From Halomonas lysinitropha (GTDB taxonomy: Bacteria; Pseudomonadota; Gammaproteobacteria; Pseudomonadales; Halomonadaceae): a DNA stretch of 64,000 nt. A model generated the notes under the pieces. The model saw only the letters and a program-made list of their open reading frames with translations. It was not told the DNA's origin and did no database searches. The position numbers and the translations under genes were made by a program. The stretch covers positions 62,001-126,000 of the forward strand of contig NZ_CABVOU010000014.1 in the NCBI RefSeq assembly GCF_902500215.1, read 5' to 3'. Shown here one piece after another: positions 37,707 to 46,619 of the stretch. The first letter of the stretch is position 1. Each line of letters begins with the position of its first letter.

Positions 37707-39463
37707 TCGACTATCTCTCCCGAACGCCCATGAAATGGCCTTGTAACCCCCTCCCGGGCGGGCTCGAGGGGAAAGCTCCAGTCGTCGAAATCGGCGAGAT
37801 CCTCCGGCTCGGCGTTGAGCTCCTCGACCAGCGGCGCCCCCTGGAAGAGGGTGATCCGTACCCAGCGATCCGACTTGGGATCGAAACGGCTCGCCCCGAA
37901 GAAGGAAAGTTTGGTGCGCAGTAGGTGCATCGGCTTCATGTCGCGATGCCAGAGGTTGGCGTGGATATCGCCATAGGGCGCCTTGACCAGGGTCTGGATA
38001 CGGCGCACGACTTCCTTATGGCGAGGATGCTCGAGCAGGAAGTCAACCACCGTGGCCCGTGGATGAGTCTCCAGAAAGACGCAGACGTGCTGATGGGTGC
38101 GCGCGACCCGCGGGCCGATGGCGATGGGCATCTCCTTCTCGGCACCGGCTTCTTCATGGCGAACCCCGAGCCGCGGCTCTTCCTTCTCGGCGGAGCGATA
38201 CCAGAACCAGTAGGAACCCTCGCGGCTGTCGTAGTCATGCGCCAGGGCCCAGCCATAGTGGGTCTCGATCAGCTGGCGGAGCCTTATCAGGGGCATGTCA
38301 GGCTCGAGATCGAGGTTCTCCACCACCCCCATGCGATCTTCCAGGGCGTCGACCTGGTCCGGATAGAGCTCGATCAACAGCGTATTGATCAGCTCCTGGG
38401 CCTCCAGCGGCAGGGTCCGGGCACTCCACTCGACCAGCTGATGCCAGAGGTCGGGTTCCAGCGGCACACTGGAAAGCCAGGTCAGCACGTCGGGCAGCGC
38501 GGCCACGGTGGCGGCGTTGCGCTCGGACTGCTCGGCGTCCTCGGTGACCGTCTCTTCAAAGTGCCTCAGGGCGCGTCTGGTTAACGCCATGAGGCGAGCA
38601 CGATCGGCCTCCTCGGGCATCTGGCGCAGTGCCAGCGTCAATGCCGTCTCTCGCTGGGCAATCCATTGAGCGATCAGCTGAGGATGATTGATCAGGAAGG
38701 GGGCCATGCCCAACCCCGTGGAGTTACCGATGCCCAGGTAACGTCGCAACTCGGTGGCCAGCCGACAGGCGGTGTCCGGTGAGCGGCAGGCCGCCAGATG
38801 CTCCACCTGCTCGATGGAGAAGTGGCGCAGCAGGTAGACCCCGGCCATCTGAGCCGAGAAGGGGCGCCGGAAGTCGGGGTTGTCAATCAGTCGGGCGAAG
38901 TCGGCGATGCCGAACTTGCCGTTCCCGTAGACCGCCGTGGTTCGATACAGGTAGCCGACCCGGGTCAGCCAGGCGGGATCGGGCTGATCGCCTCGCGACA
39001 GGGCCTCGACGAAGTGGGAGAAGTTACGCAGGCTCTTGTTGGCCCGCGACAGGACCAGCACCCTGGGGTGCTGGCGTCCGGCCTCCTGCAGCGGCACGTT
39101 GGCCGCCATCTGTTCCAGCAGGCTGTCGTCGACGTCGCCCTCCACCATGCCGAAGGTCACATCCCAGGCCTCGGCGATCACTCGGTCGGAGCGCTGCGCA
39201 TCATCCAGCGGCTGGGCAAACATTACCCCGTGGTAGCGTCCATGGGGCGTCTGCAAGCGATAGATGGCCGTACCGTTGCCGTTGGCGTCCAGGTCGAAGC
39301 GAACTCGGCTGATCTGCCAGCGCTGGCGGGCCATCTGGCGCACCAGGCTGCGCACGAAGCTGAGTCGAGTGGCATGCAGACTGCCGAGCCGCTCGAGTCG
39401 CATCACCTCATCGGCAGGACGCAGACCCATAGGCGTCGCCGCCAGGCTTTCAACATCAGTCAT
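37703..39463 (-). CDS. Conserved hypothetical protein of 586 residues
   Basis: Not recognised. A soluble, mainly charged protein without signal peptide or membrane segment. Acidic and Arg-rich helical stretches dominate, and two His/Arg-rich patches (TRRALRHFEETVTED and RHEEAGAEKEMPI) are seen, but no catalytic motif. It starts with ATG at 39463, overlaps the BCCT gene by 8 bp and the DUF3726 gene by 4 bp, so all three are translationally linked. The tight coupling suggests a role in uptake or use of the BCCT substrate. It is the largest unexplained gene in the window. Confidence 0.8.
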   Translation of the reverse strand: MTDVESLAATPMGLRPADEVMRLERLGSLHATRLSFVRSLVRQMARQRWQISRVRFDLDANGNGTAIYRLQTPHGRYHGVMFAQPLDDAQRSDRVIAEAWDVTFGMVEGDVDDSLLEQMAANVPLQEAGRQHPRVLVLSRANKSLRNFSHFVEALSRGDQPDPAWLTRVGYLYRTTAVYGNGKFGIADFARLIDNPDFRRPFSAQMAGVYLLRHFSIEQVEHLAACRSPDTACRLATELRRYLGIGNSTGLGMAPFLINHPQLIAQWIAQRETALTLALRQMPEEADRARLMALTRRALRHFEETVTEDAEQSERNAATVAALPDVLTWLSSVPLEPDLWHQLVEWSARTLPLEAQELINTLLIELYPDQVDALEDRMGVVENLDLEPDMPLIRLRQLIETHYGWALAHDYDSREGSYWFWYRSAEKEEPRLGVRHEEAGAEKEMPIAIGPRVARTHQHVCVFLETHPRATVVDFLLEHPRHKEVVRRIQTLVKAPYGDIHANLWHRDMKPMHLLRTKLSFFGASRFDPKSDRWVRITLFQGAPLVEELNAEPEDLADFDDWSFPLEPAREGVTRPFHGRSGEIVE

Positions 39464-41045
39464 TGACGATCACCTTGGGACGAGTGGTGAGACCCTGCTG
39501 ACGCGCCATGGCATAGGCTGCCTGGGGTCCGGTCCACAGTGAGGGCAGCAGCACCAGCGAGACGGGAATCGCGGTGATCACGATGAATTGCTGAAGCACG
39601 CCGATCTGGCCGGACCCCATGTACAGCAGGATGGCGGCCATCAGCGACATGGACACGCCCCAGAAGACGCGAACACCGACATGGGGCCGATCATGCCCGG
39701 TGCACACCACGGCGATGGCGTAACTCATGGAGTCGCCGGTCGTCGCCACGAAGATGGTGGTCAGCAGCAGGATGGCCAGGGCCATGAAGGTGCCGCCCGG
39801 CAGGGCCTGAGCGACCGTCAGGGTGGCCACATCGAACTGGAAGTTGTTCAGCGCCTCGGTCAGGTCGAACACTTCGGTCAACTGATAATGAATCCCCGAG
39901 CCGCCCAGCAGGGTGAACCAGACGGTCGTGGCGATGGGCGCCATGACCGCCACGGCGAGAATCATCTGGCGGATGGTGCGCCCGCGAGAGATCCGCGCCA
40001 CGAAGATGGCCATCAGCGGGCCGTAGCCGATGAACCAGGCAAAGAAGAATACCGTCCACCACTGCATCCACCAGGCCGGCGCGGTTTCCGAGGTCATGGT
40101 GGCCATGGCCAGGAAGGAGCTGATGTACTCGCCGAAGCCCTGGAGGTAGGCGTTGGTCAGGAAGAGAGTGGGGCCGAAGAGGAAGATCACAGCGGCGATA
40201 CCCAGTGCCAGGAAGACATTCAGACGACTGAGCAACTGAATCCCCTTGTTGATGCCGGTGGCGGCCGAGGTGACATAAAGCGCCCCCAGTACCACCAGGA
40301 TCACCAGCTGGGTGCCGTACCCCTCGGCCGTCCCGACCAGCTCATGCAGCCCGAAACTGACCTGGGTGGCCAGGAAGCCGATCGGCCCGACGGTGCCCGC
40401 CACGACAGCGATCACGCAGCAGGCATCGACCACCCCGCCGAGCCAGCCGCCCATCACACGCTCGCCGAAGACCGGATAGAGCAGCGTCCGAGGTTGCAGC
40501 GGCAAGCCCTTGTCATAGTGGGAATGGGCCAGTACCACGGCAGTCAACGAGCCGAGTACCGCCCAGGCCAGGAAGCCCCAGTGCATGAATGACTGCGCCA
40601 GGGCACCGGCCACCGCTTCCACGGACCCCGCCTCGGTGTCAAAGGCGGGCGGCGTGACCACGAAATGATAGACCGGCTCGCCGGCGGCGAAGAAGACGCC
40701 ACCCCCGGCCAGCAGGGTACACATGATGATCGATAGCCACTTGAAGGTACTCAGCTCGGGCGTGTCGAGCCCCCCGACCCTGGCGCTGGCGGCCGGCGAG
40801 ATGGCGAGCCCCATGGCGATGAAGAAGGTCAACAGCAGCAGCAGCTGGAAGTAGGAGCCGAGCATGGCGGCCGTCCAGGCGAAACCGTTGCCGATGGCAG
40901 CGGCCACGCCGTCGACGTCGATGATCGACCAAACGACGAACAACACGACGAAACCCACGCTGAGCCCCAGGACAACGGGGTCACCGAAGCGGTTCGAGTG
41001 CCGGGAGGTGGGTCTTTCCGATGATGGGTGATCAGGCGTACTCAT
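39456..41045 (-). CDS. BCCT family transporter with altered substrate cage
   Basis: A 529-residue betaine/carnitine/choline-type carrier with about 12 membrane segments. The family ARISRGRTIRQ motif follows helix 8. The helix-8 Trp cage is reduced: residues 329-341 read WWTVFFFAWFIGY, keeping one Trp where BetP has W373 but with Phe and Tyr for W374 and W377. The GMGIG segment of helix 3 is AGGGV (113-117). So a non-betaine or larger substrate is possible. First gene of the cassette, 42 bp after a dipeptidase gene. Confidence 0.9.
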   Translation of the reverse strand: MSTPDHPSSERPTSRHSNRFGDPVVLGLSVGFVVLFVVWSIIDVDGVAAAIGNGFAWTAAMLGSYFQLLLLLTFFIAMGLAISPAASARVGGLDTPELSTFKWLSIIMCTLLAGGGVFFAAGEPVYHFVVTPPAFDTEAGSVEAVAGALAQSFMHWGFLAWAVLGSLTAVVLAHSHYDKGLPLQPRTLLYPVFGERVMGGWLGGVVDACCVIAVVAGTVGPIGFLATQVSFGLHELVGTAEGYGTQLVILVVLGALYVTSAATGINKGIQLLSRLNVFLALGIAAVIFLFGPTLFLTNAYLQGFGEYISSFLAMATMTSETAPAWWMQWWTVFFFAWFIGYGPLMAIFVARISRGRTIRQMILAVAVMAPIATTVWFTLLGGSGIHYQLTEVFDLTEALNNFQFDVATLTVAQALPGGTFMALAILLLTTIFVATTGDSMSYAIAVVCTGHDRPHVGVRVFWGVSMSLMAAILLYMGSGQIGVLQQFIVITAIPVSLVLLPSLWTGPQAAYAMARQQGLTTRPKVIVND

Positions 41046-41087
41046 GATGTTTTCCTTGTTATGGGATGTACCGTCGGTCAGGGGAAG

Positions 41088-42080
41088 TCAGGCCGTGGCA
41101 GGGATAGCGGCACGCTCGAGCAATGCCACCCAGTTGCGGCCCATGATGCGTTCGACCTCGGACTCGTCGAAGCCACGCTCGCGCAGCCCGTCGATTAGGT
41201 TGGGAAAGTCCCGGCTGTCGCGCAGCCAGGGCAGAGGGCGGGGCCAACCGGCATTGCTGGCACTGCCCTCGCCGTAGTCCATTTCCTTGGACCAGCGTCC
41301 GTTTCTCATCCATTCGAGCACCGAGGCGGGCTGGTCCTGGCAGAGATCGGTGCCCAGGCCCACATGGTCGATCCCCATGAGGTCGACGGTCCGCGCGATC
41401 ATCTCGCAGTAGGCCTCGAGGGTGCAGTCCGGGCCATCCTTGAGGTGGAACGGATAGGCCGAAAAGCCCAGCAGGCCGTCACACTCGGCGATCGCCGCGA
41501 GCACGCGGTTCGATTTGTTGCGCTTGGCCGGGTGGAAGAACTCGGGGTTGGCATGGGAGATGATCACCGGCCGCTCGGAGAGCTCGATCGCCTCCAGCGT
41601 GGAGCGCTCGGCGCTGTGGGACATGTCGATCACCATGCCGACGCGGTTCATCTCGCGGATCACCTGGCGTCCGAAGCGCGTGATGCCGCTATCCTCGCTT
41701 TCGTAACAGCCGCAAGCCAGCAGGCTCTGATTGTTGTAGGTCAGCTGCATGATCATCAGGCCCAGGCGACGCATCACCGCCACCATGTCGATGTCATCCT
41801 CGATGGGTGAGCAGTTCTGGGCCCCCAGGAAGATGCCGACCTTGCCGGCGGCTCGGGCACGCTCGATGTCCCCCGGTTCGCGCACCGGCATGATCAGGTC
41901 GTGATGCTGCTCGAAACGGCGGTTCCATTCGCCGAGCCTGGAGAGGGTCTCGCGGGTGGTCTCGTGATAGACCAGGGTGGCATGCACGGCATCCACGCCG
42001 CCCTCATGCATCTGCTGGAAGATCTCCCGAGACCAGTTGGAATACTGCAGGCCATCGACGGTCAGCATTGGCTTGGACAT
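41088..42080 (-). CDS. Membrane-dipeptidase family metallo-hydrolase (paralogue 1)
   Basis: A 330-residue renal-dipeptidase-type amidohydrolase. The metal-site sequences VIDMSHSAERST, VIISHANPEF and IDHVGLGTDL are present. The start at 42080 has GAGGAG upstream; longer readings are unlikely. It is a clear relative of the protein at 53589-54566, sharing NREL/SREIF, GxQN, EMNRVG and GTD. No signal peptide, so cytoplasmic. It is followed by the BCCT gene. Substrate unknown; N-acylated or dipeptide betaine derivatives are a guess. Confidence 0.88.
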   Translation of the reverse strand: MSKPMLTVDGLQYSNWSREIFQQMHEGGVDAVHATLVYHETTRETLSRLGEWNRRFEQHHDLIMPVREPGDIERARAAGKVGIFLGAQNCSPIEDDIDMVAVMRRLGLMIMQLTYNNQSLLACGCYESEDSGITRFGRQVIREMNRVGMVIDMSHSAERSTLEAIELSERPVIISHANPEFFHPAKRNKSNRVLAAIAECDGLLGFSAYPFHLKDGPDCTLEAYCEMIARTVDLMGIDHVGLGTDLCQDQPASVLEWMRNGRWSKEMDYGEGSASNAGWPRPLPWLRDSRDFPNLIDGLRERGFDESEVERIMGRNWVALLERAAIPATA

Positions 42081-42102
42081 GGAGCGCTCCTCGGTCCCTG
42101 AC

Positions 42103-43545
42103 TCAGTTGGCTTTGACATAGCAGGTCTTGACCACGGTGTAGAACTCGCGGGCATAGCGGCCCTGCTCGCGAGGACCGAAGCTCGAGTCCTTGCGGCCGC
42201 CGAACGGCACGTGGTAATCGGTGCCGGCGGTCGCCAGGTTGACCATCACGCAGCCGGTCTCGGCACGCGCCTTGAACTCGCTGGCGAGCTTCAGGGAGTC
42301 GGTGATGATGCCGGCGGTCAGGCCGAAGTGGGTATCGTTGAGTGTCTCGATGGCCTCCTCGGCATCCGCGACCTTGATCACGCAGGCGATCGGGCCGAAC
42401 ACCTCCTCGCGATTGATCGCCATGTCGTTGCTGGTCTCGGTGAACAGCGTCGGCGCCATGTAATAGCCCTGGGTGTCACGCTCGAGGCGCTCGCCACCGA
42501 AGGCTAGCCTGGCGCCCTGCTCCTGGGCCCGCTCGATCCAGGCCAGGTTGGATTCCAGTTGGCGTGAATCCGCGACCGGGCCGACCTGCACGCCCTCCGC
42601 CAGGGCATGGCCCACCGTCGCCCGATCCAGCCGAGCGATGAGCCTCTCGACGAAAGCGTCGTGGACCGCCGCGGTGACGATCAGTCGCGAGGACGCCGTG
42701 CATTTCTGGCCGGTGCCGGAATAGGCGCCGGCGAAGGCCGCCTCCACCGCCAGATCGAGGTCGGCATCGTCGGCGACGATCAGTGCATTCTTGGACCCCA
42801 TCTCCAGCTGGCATTTCACCAGGTTCCCCGCGGTGGCCCCCGCCACGCGCCGTCCCACTTCCAGCGAGCCGGTGAAGCTCAAGGCATCGATGTCGGGGCT
42901 CGAGATCAGCGCATCGCCGACGCTGCCACCGGGGCCCATCAGCAGGTTGAAGGTGCCGGGAGGCAGCGCCTGGCGGCTGATGATCTCGGTCAACGCCCAG
43001 GCGCTGGCCGGGACCAGATTGGCCGGCTTGAAGATCACCGCGTTGCCGAACGCCAGCGCCGGCGCGATCTTCCACACCGCCGTGGCCATGGGAAAGTTCC
43101 AGGGGCTGATCACGCCCACCACGCCGACCGGCTCGCGGCGCGTCTCGACCTCGACACCGGGACGCACGGAGTCCACCCGGTCGTCGATCTGGCGCAACAC
43201 CTCGGCGGCGTAATAATGGAAGAACTGCGCAGAGCGATAGACTTCCCCCACGCCTTCGGCCAGGGGCTTGCCCTCTTCGCGGGAGAGCAGGCGACCCAGT
43301 TCGCCCTTGCGTGCCACGAGCTCATCCCCGATGGCCATCAGCAGCGCATAGCGCTTCTCCAGACCGGACTTCGCCCACTCACGCTGGCCTTGCCTGGCCG
43401 CGGCGATGGCCTCGCCGACCTGGGCGACACTGGCCTGGGCATAGTGGCCAATCAGATCGTCGACGTCCGAGGGGTTGTGGTTGGCGATGGTCGACTCGCC
43501 CTCGAGCCACTGACCGGCGATGAAAAGCGGATAGGAATAGGACAT
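42103..43545 (-). CDS. Aldehyde dehydrogenase family protein
   Basis: A 480-residue NAD(P)+ aldehyde dehydrogenase. PWNFPMATAVWKIAPALAFGN is the cofactor region, FTGSLEVGRR and CQLEMGSKNA carry the general-base Glu, and GQKCTASSRL has the catalytic Cys. The C-terminal FGGRKDSSFGPREQG is typical of the alpha-ketoglutaric semialdehyde dehydrogenase type. The start at 43545 has AGGAGGT. Divergent from the LysR gene, and likely its target. The substrate is not readable from sequence. Confidence 0.9.
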   Translation of the reverse strand: MSYSYPLFIAGQWLEGESTIANHNPSDVDDLIGHYAQASVAQVGEAIAAARQGQREWAKSGLEKRYALLMAIGDELVARKGELGRLLSREEGKPLAEGVGEVYRSAQFFHYYAAEVLRQIDDRVDSVRPGVEVETRREPVGVVGVISPWNFPMATAVWKIAPALAFGNAVIFKPANLVPASAWALTEIISRQALPPGTFNLLMGPGGSVGDALISSPDIDALSFTGSLEVGRRVAGATAGNLVKCQLEMGSKNALIVADDADLDLAVEAAFAGAYSGTGQKCTASSRLIVTAAVHDAFVERLIARLDRATVGHALAEGVQVGPVADSRQLESNLAWIERAQEQGARLAFGGERLERDTQGYYMAPTLFTETSNDMAINREEVFGPIACVIKVADAEEAIETLNDTHFGLTAGIITDSLKLASEFKARAETGCVMVNLATAGTDYHVPFGGRKDSSFGPREQGRYAREFYTVVKTCYVKAN

Positions 43546-43560
43546 GGGATACCTCCTGAA

Positions 43561-43617
43561 TGGCGTTGACGCCATCCTAGGAGAGTGACCAAGATAAGAA
43601 TAATCAATAAATTCGAT
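43561..43617. promoter_or_regulatory. LysR-regulated divergent promoter region
   Basis: The 94-bp gap between the aldehyde dehydrogenase and lysR-type genes. A palindrome TGGCGT-TG-ACGCCA is at 43561-43574. A T-N11-A motif lies in the AT-rich patch (ATC and GAT at 43603-43605 and 43615-43617), the usual LysR binding shape. Both are seen; binding is inferred. Confidence 0.6.
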
Positions 43618-43639
43618 AAAATGATCAGGAAGACTTACC

Positions 43640-44527
43640 ATGACGCCCGAACTGAAGCTTCAGCCGCTGCGTTGCCTGCTGGCGATTCTCGACCAGGGCG
43701 GCTTTCATGCTGCCGCCAAGCATCTGCATCGTAGCCAGCCGGCGATCTCCATGGCGGTCCGTGACCTGGAGGAGCGCCTCGGCCAGCCCCTGTTCGAGAA
43801 GGGCAATGGCAAGGCGCTGCTGACACCCTTCGGTCAATGGTGTGCCCCTCGCTTTCGCGAACTGGTCGCCCACCACGATCGTGTGAGCCGCGATGCCCAG
43901 GCCATGGCCAGCCATCGGGCCGGCCGGGTTGATATCGCGGCGGTGCCCTCGGTGGCCAGTCGGCTGATGCCCGGCATCCTGGCAAGCTTCGTGAACGAGT
44001 ACCCGGGTATCGAGATCAGCCTGCAGGATGGCCACTCCGAACTGGTAGCTCAGATGGTGGTGACGGGAGAGGTGGAACTGGGGATCACCAGCCTCTGGCA
44101 ACCCCAGGAGGCGCTTGAGTCGACTCCGTTGCTGCATGATGAGATCGGCGTGGTGTGCCGGGAGGATCACCCTCTCGCCGCCCATCAGAGCCTGCACTGG
44201 CGTGAGCTGACCGGGCATGCCCTGATCCGCAACGGCACCTCAAGGTTGCTCGAGGGCTCTCCCGCTGAGGGGCTTCTCGAGCAAAGTGCTCTTTATATTT
44301 CCAATATGATCTCGCTGACCGCGATGCTGGAGGCGGGCATCGGCATTACCACCCTGCCACGCCTGGCATTTCAGGAAGAGCATGACCGGCTGCGCTTCGT
44401 GCCGCTATCGAAACCCCGTCTGGAGCGCCGGATCGGGCTGGTCTCCCGGGCCAACGTCAGTCTGTCGCCGGCGGCAGCGGCCATGCAACGGCACGTGATG
44501 GCCTACCTGGAAGACCGCAAGACATGA
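43640..44527 (+). CDS. LysR-family transcriptional regulator
   Basis: A 295-residue LysR regulator. The N-terminal winged helix has LKLQPLRCLLAILDQGGFH and AAKHLHRSQPAISMAVRDLE, and the C-terminal domain (residues 90-290) is the effector-binding fold with IAAVPSVASRLMPGIL. The start has AGGAAG upstream. It is divergent from the aldehyde dehydrogenase gene with a T-N11-A site in between, so it probably controls that gene and perhaps the dipeptidase. The inducer is unknown. Confidence 0.92.
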   Translation: MTPELKLQPLRCLLAILDQGGFHAAAKHLHRSQPAISMAVRDLEERLGQPLFEKGNGKALLTPFGQWCAPRFRELVAHHDRVSRDAQAMASHRAGRVDIAAVPSVASRLMPGILASFVNEYPGIEISLQDGHSELVAQMVVTGEVELGITSLWQPQEALESTPLLHDEIGVVCREDHPLAAHQSLHWRELTGHALIRNGTSRLLEGSPAEGLLEQSALYISNMISLTAMLEAGIGITTLPRLAFQEEHDRLRFVPLSKPRLERRIGLVSRANVSLSPAAAAMQRHVMAYLEDRKT

Positions 44528-44591
44528 GGAACGGCAATGGGGTGGGCCCGCTTCCGCGAGGACCCACCCGGAACCGGCTATGCCAGTGTGC

Positions 44592-45785
44592 TCAGACAGC
44601 GACGCTGCCGTGGGGATCCATGACAAATTTCTTGGCCGCACCGCCGTCGAAGTCGGCGTATCCCTGAGGCGCCTGGTCCAGCGTGATCATCTGGACGTTG
44701 ACCGCATCGGCAATATTCACCTTGCCGAAGAGAATCGCCTGCATCAGCGGACGGTGGTACTGCATCACCGGGCACTGCCCGGTATGGAAGCTGTGTGACT
44801 TGGCCCAACCGAGGCCGAAGCGCATGCTCAGGGCCCCCTGCCTGGCGGCATCATCGGCCGCGCCGGGGTCTTCGGTCACGTAGAGGCCGGGGATGCCGAT
44901 CTGGCCACCGGCCCGGGTCAGTGACATGGCGGAGTTCAGCACGGTGGCGGGCGCCTCCTTGCCGTGGTTACACCCGCAGGCATGAGCCTCGAAGCCGACA
45001 CAGTCGACGAAGGCATCGACTTCACGCTCGCCGAGGATCGCTTCTATCCTGTCGGCCATGTCGCCTTCCTGGGTCAGGTCGAGGGTCTCGCAGCCGAAGC
45101 TCCGGGCCTGAGCCAGGCGCTCTTCGATCATGTCGCCCACGATCACGCAGGCGGCCCCCAGCAGCTGGGCGGAGACCGCCGCCGCCAGGCCCACCGGGCC
45201 GGCACCCGCAATGTAGACGGTGCTGCCCGGTCCGACGCCCGCGGTCACGCAGCCGTGGAATCCGGTGGGGAAGATGTCGGAGAGCAGGGTCAGGTCGCGG
45301 ATCTTCTCCATGGCCTGATCGGCATCCGGGAACTTCAGCAGATTGAAATCCGCGTAGGGCACCATGACGTACTCGGTCTGGCCACCGACCCACCCGCCCA
45401 TGTCCACATAGCCGTAAGCCGCTCCCGGCCGCGACGGATTGACGTTGAGGCAGATGCCAGTCCGGCCTTCCTTGCAGTTACGGCAGCGGCCGCAGGCAAT
45501 ATTGAACGGCACCGACACCAGATCACCCGGCTTGATGAATTCGACATCGCGGCCACACTCGACCACCAGGCCGGTGATCTCGTGACCCAGCACCAGGCCG
45601 GGCTGCGCGGTCGTGCGCCCGCGCACCATGTGCTGATCGCTGCCGCAGATGTTGGTGGTGACGACCTTCAGGATCACGCCGTGTTCACACTTGCGATTGC
45701 CGAGGGCGAGTTCCGGATAGGCGATGGACTCGACGGCGACTTCACCCGGGCCCTTGTAGACGACTCCGCGGTTGGCGGCACTCAT
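44592..45785 (-). CDS. fdhA: Glutathione-independent formaldehyde dehydrogenase
   Basis: A 397-residue zinc-dependent dehydrogenase that oxidises formaldehyde to formate with NAD+. The catalytic zinc site is in NICGSDQHMVRGRT with GHEITG, the structural-zinc cysteines are in CGRCRNCKEGRTGIC, and the Rossmann motif is GAGPVGLAA. This matches the P. putida type (about 399). The start at 45785 has GAGGAG; a longer reading is not supported. It removes formaldehyde from GbcA (and DgcA), so it fits the betaine cluster. Confidence 0.93.
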   Translation of the reverse strand: MSAANRGVVYKGPGEVAVESIAYPELALGNRKCEHGVILKVVTTNICGSDQHMVRGRTTAQPGLVLGHEITGLVVECGRDVEFIKPGDLVSVPFNIACGRCRNCKEGRTGICLNVNPSRPGAAYGYVDMGGWVGGQTEYVMVPYADFNLLKFPDADQAMEKIRDLTLLSDIFPTGFHGCVTAGVGPGSTVYIAGAGPVGLAAAVSAQLLGAACVIVGDMIEERLAQARSFGCETLDLTQEGDMADRIEAILGEREVDAFVDCVGFEAHACGCNHGKEAPATVLNSAMSLTRAGGQIGIPGLYVTEDPGAADDAARQGALSMRFGLGWAKSHSFHTGQCPVMQYHRPLMQAILFGKVNIADAVNVQMITLDQAPQGYADFDGGAAKKFVMDPHGSVAV

Positions 45786-46020
45786 GGCTGGCTCCTCTCT
45801 ATTGTTGTCACGCACGGCGTGGTGATGACGGCTGATTCCGCTGCACCAGCCTAAGTCCTTCGGAGCAACCCACTTGCCCCACAGAGGCACCCGCATGCCA
45901 GTTAGAGACATCGCCAGTTCGTGGGCCGTCGGACCCCGCGGGGCTCGACCTTGCGAGAGCGAACAGGCATGGTTGTGCTTATGTCTAGTCATGACCCCTG
46001 AGGTCAAGGAGAAACCACCG

Positions 46021-46545
46021 ATGTCAAACCGTCTCGCAAGACGCCTGTGCATGACCACCCTGCTGTCGCTGCTGGCCCTGGGCTCCCATGCTGTCGCCCA
46101 GCAGACATCACCGGGAGCCGATGTCCGCACCGAACAGTTCCGGGACTGGGAGGTGGTCTGCCCGCCCGAGGAAAACCAGGGCGCCTGCACCATGAGTCAG
46201 CTGGTCACCAACCCGGACAGCAACGATCCCCTGATGCGGGTGATCGTGGGCTACCCCCCCGAGCTCGAGGGACGCCCGGCGATGACCTTCCTGCTGCCGC
46301 TGGGCGTGCGTCTCGCACCGGGCCTGCAGCTGAGCGTGGGCGGCGGCGAGCCCGCTCAGTTCCCCTACCAGGTCTGCCTGGAACAGAGCTGCCGCGCCGA
46401 CCTGCCGCTCGAACCCTCGCTGCTGGAACCACTGCGCAGCGGCACCAGCGCGACCCTCAGCCTGATCGGGCCACGGGGCAACCGAATGGATCTGGATATC
46501 TCTCTGATGGGCTTCACCGACGCCAGCTCGCGCATCGCGCCTTGA
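46021..46545 (+). CDS. Secreted invasion-associated locus B (IalB) family protein
   Basis: A 174-residue periplasmic protein. A signal peptide (RRLCMTTLLSLLALG then AVA-QQ) is followed by the IalB-type start EQFRDWEVVCP with a Cys, and CTMSQLV, CLEQSC. Two Cys pairs could form disulfides. The start at 46021 has AAGGAG. It is unrelated in function to its neighbours as far as can be seen, but sits between fdhA and etfB, convergent with the latter. Its role is not known. Confidence 0.85.
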   Translation: MSNRLARRLCMTTLLSLLALGSHAVAQQTSPGADVRTEQFRDWEVVCPPEENQGACTMSQLVTNPDSNDPLMRVIVGYPPELEGRPAMTFLLPLGVRLAPGLQLSVGGGEPAQFPYQVCLEQSCRADLPLEPSLLEPLRSGTSATLSLIGPRGNRMDLDISLMGFTDASSRIAP

Positions 46546-46571
46546 CGTTTCAGCCTGCCCTGTAACGACGA

Positions 46572-46596
46572 CAGCCCCGGCACCTGGCCGGGGCTG
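46572..46596. terminator. Convergent terminator-like stem-loop
   Basis: A 9-bp perfect stem CAGCCCCGG / CCGGGGCTG in the gap between the convergent ialB-type and etfB genes. No run of T follows, so it may work as a bidirectional transcription block with help from Rho. Seen in the sequence; effect inferred. Confidence 0.6.
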
Positions 46597-46619
46597 ACAT
46601 GGCTTGGCGGGCTGCTGCA

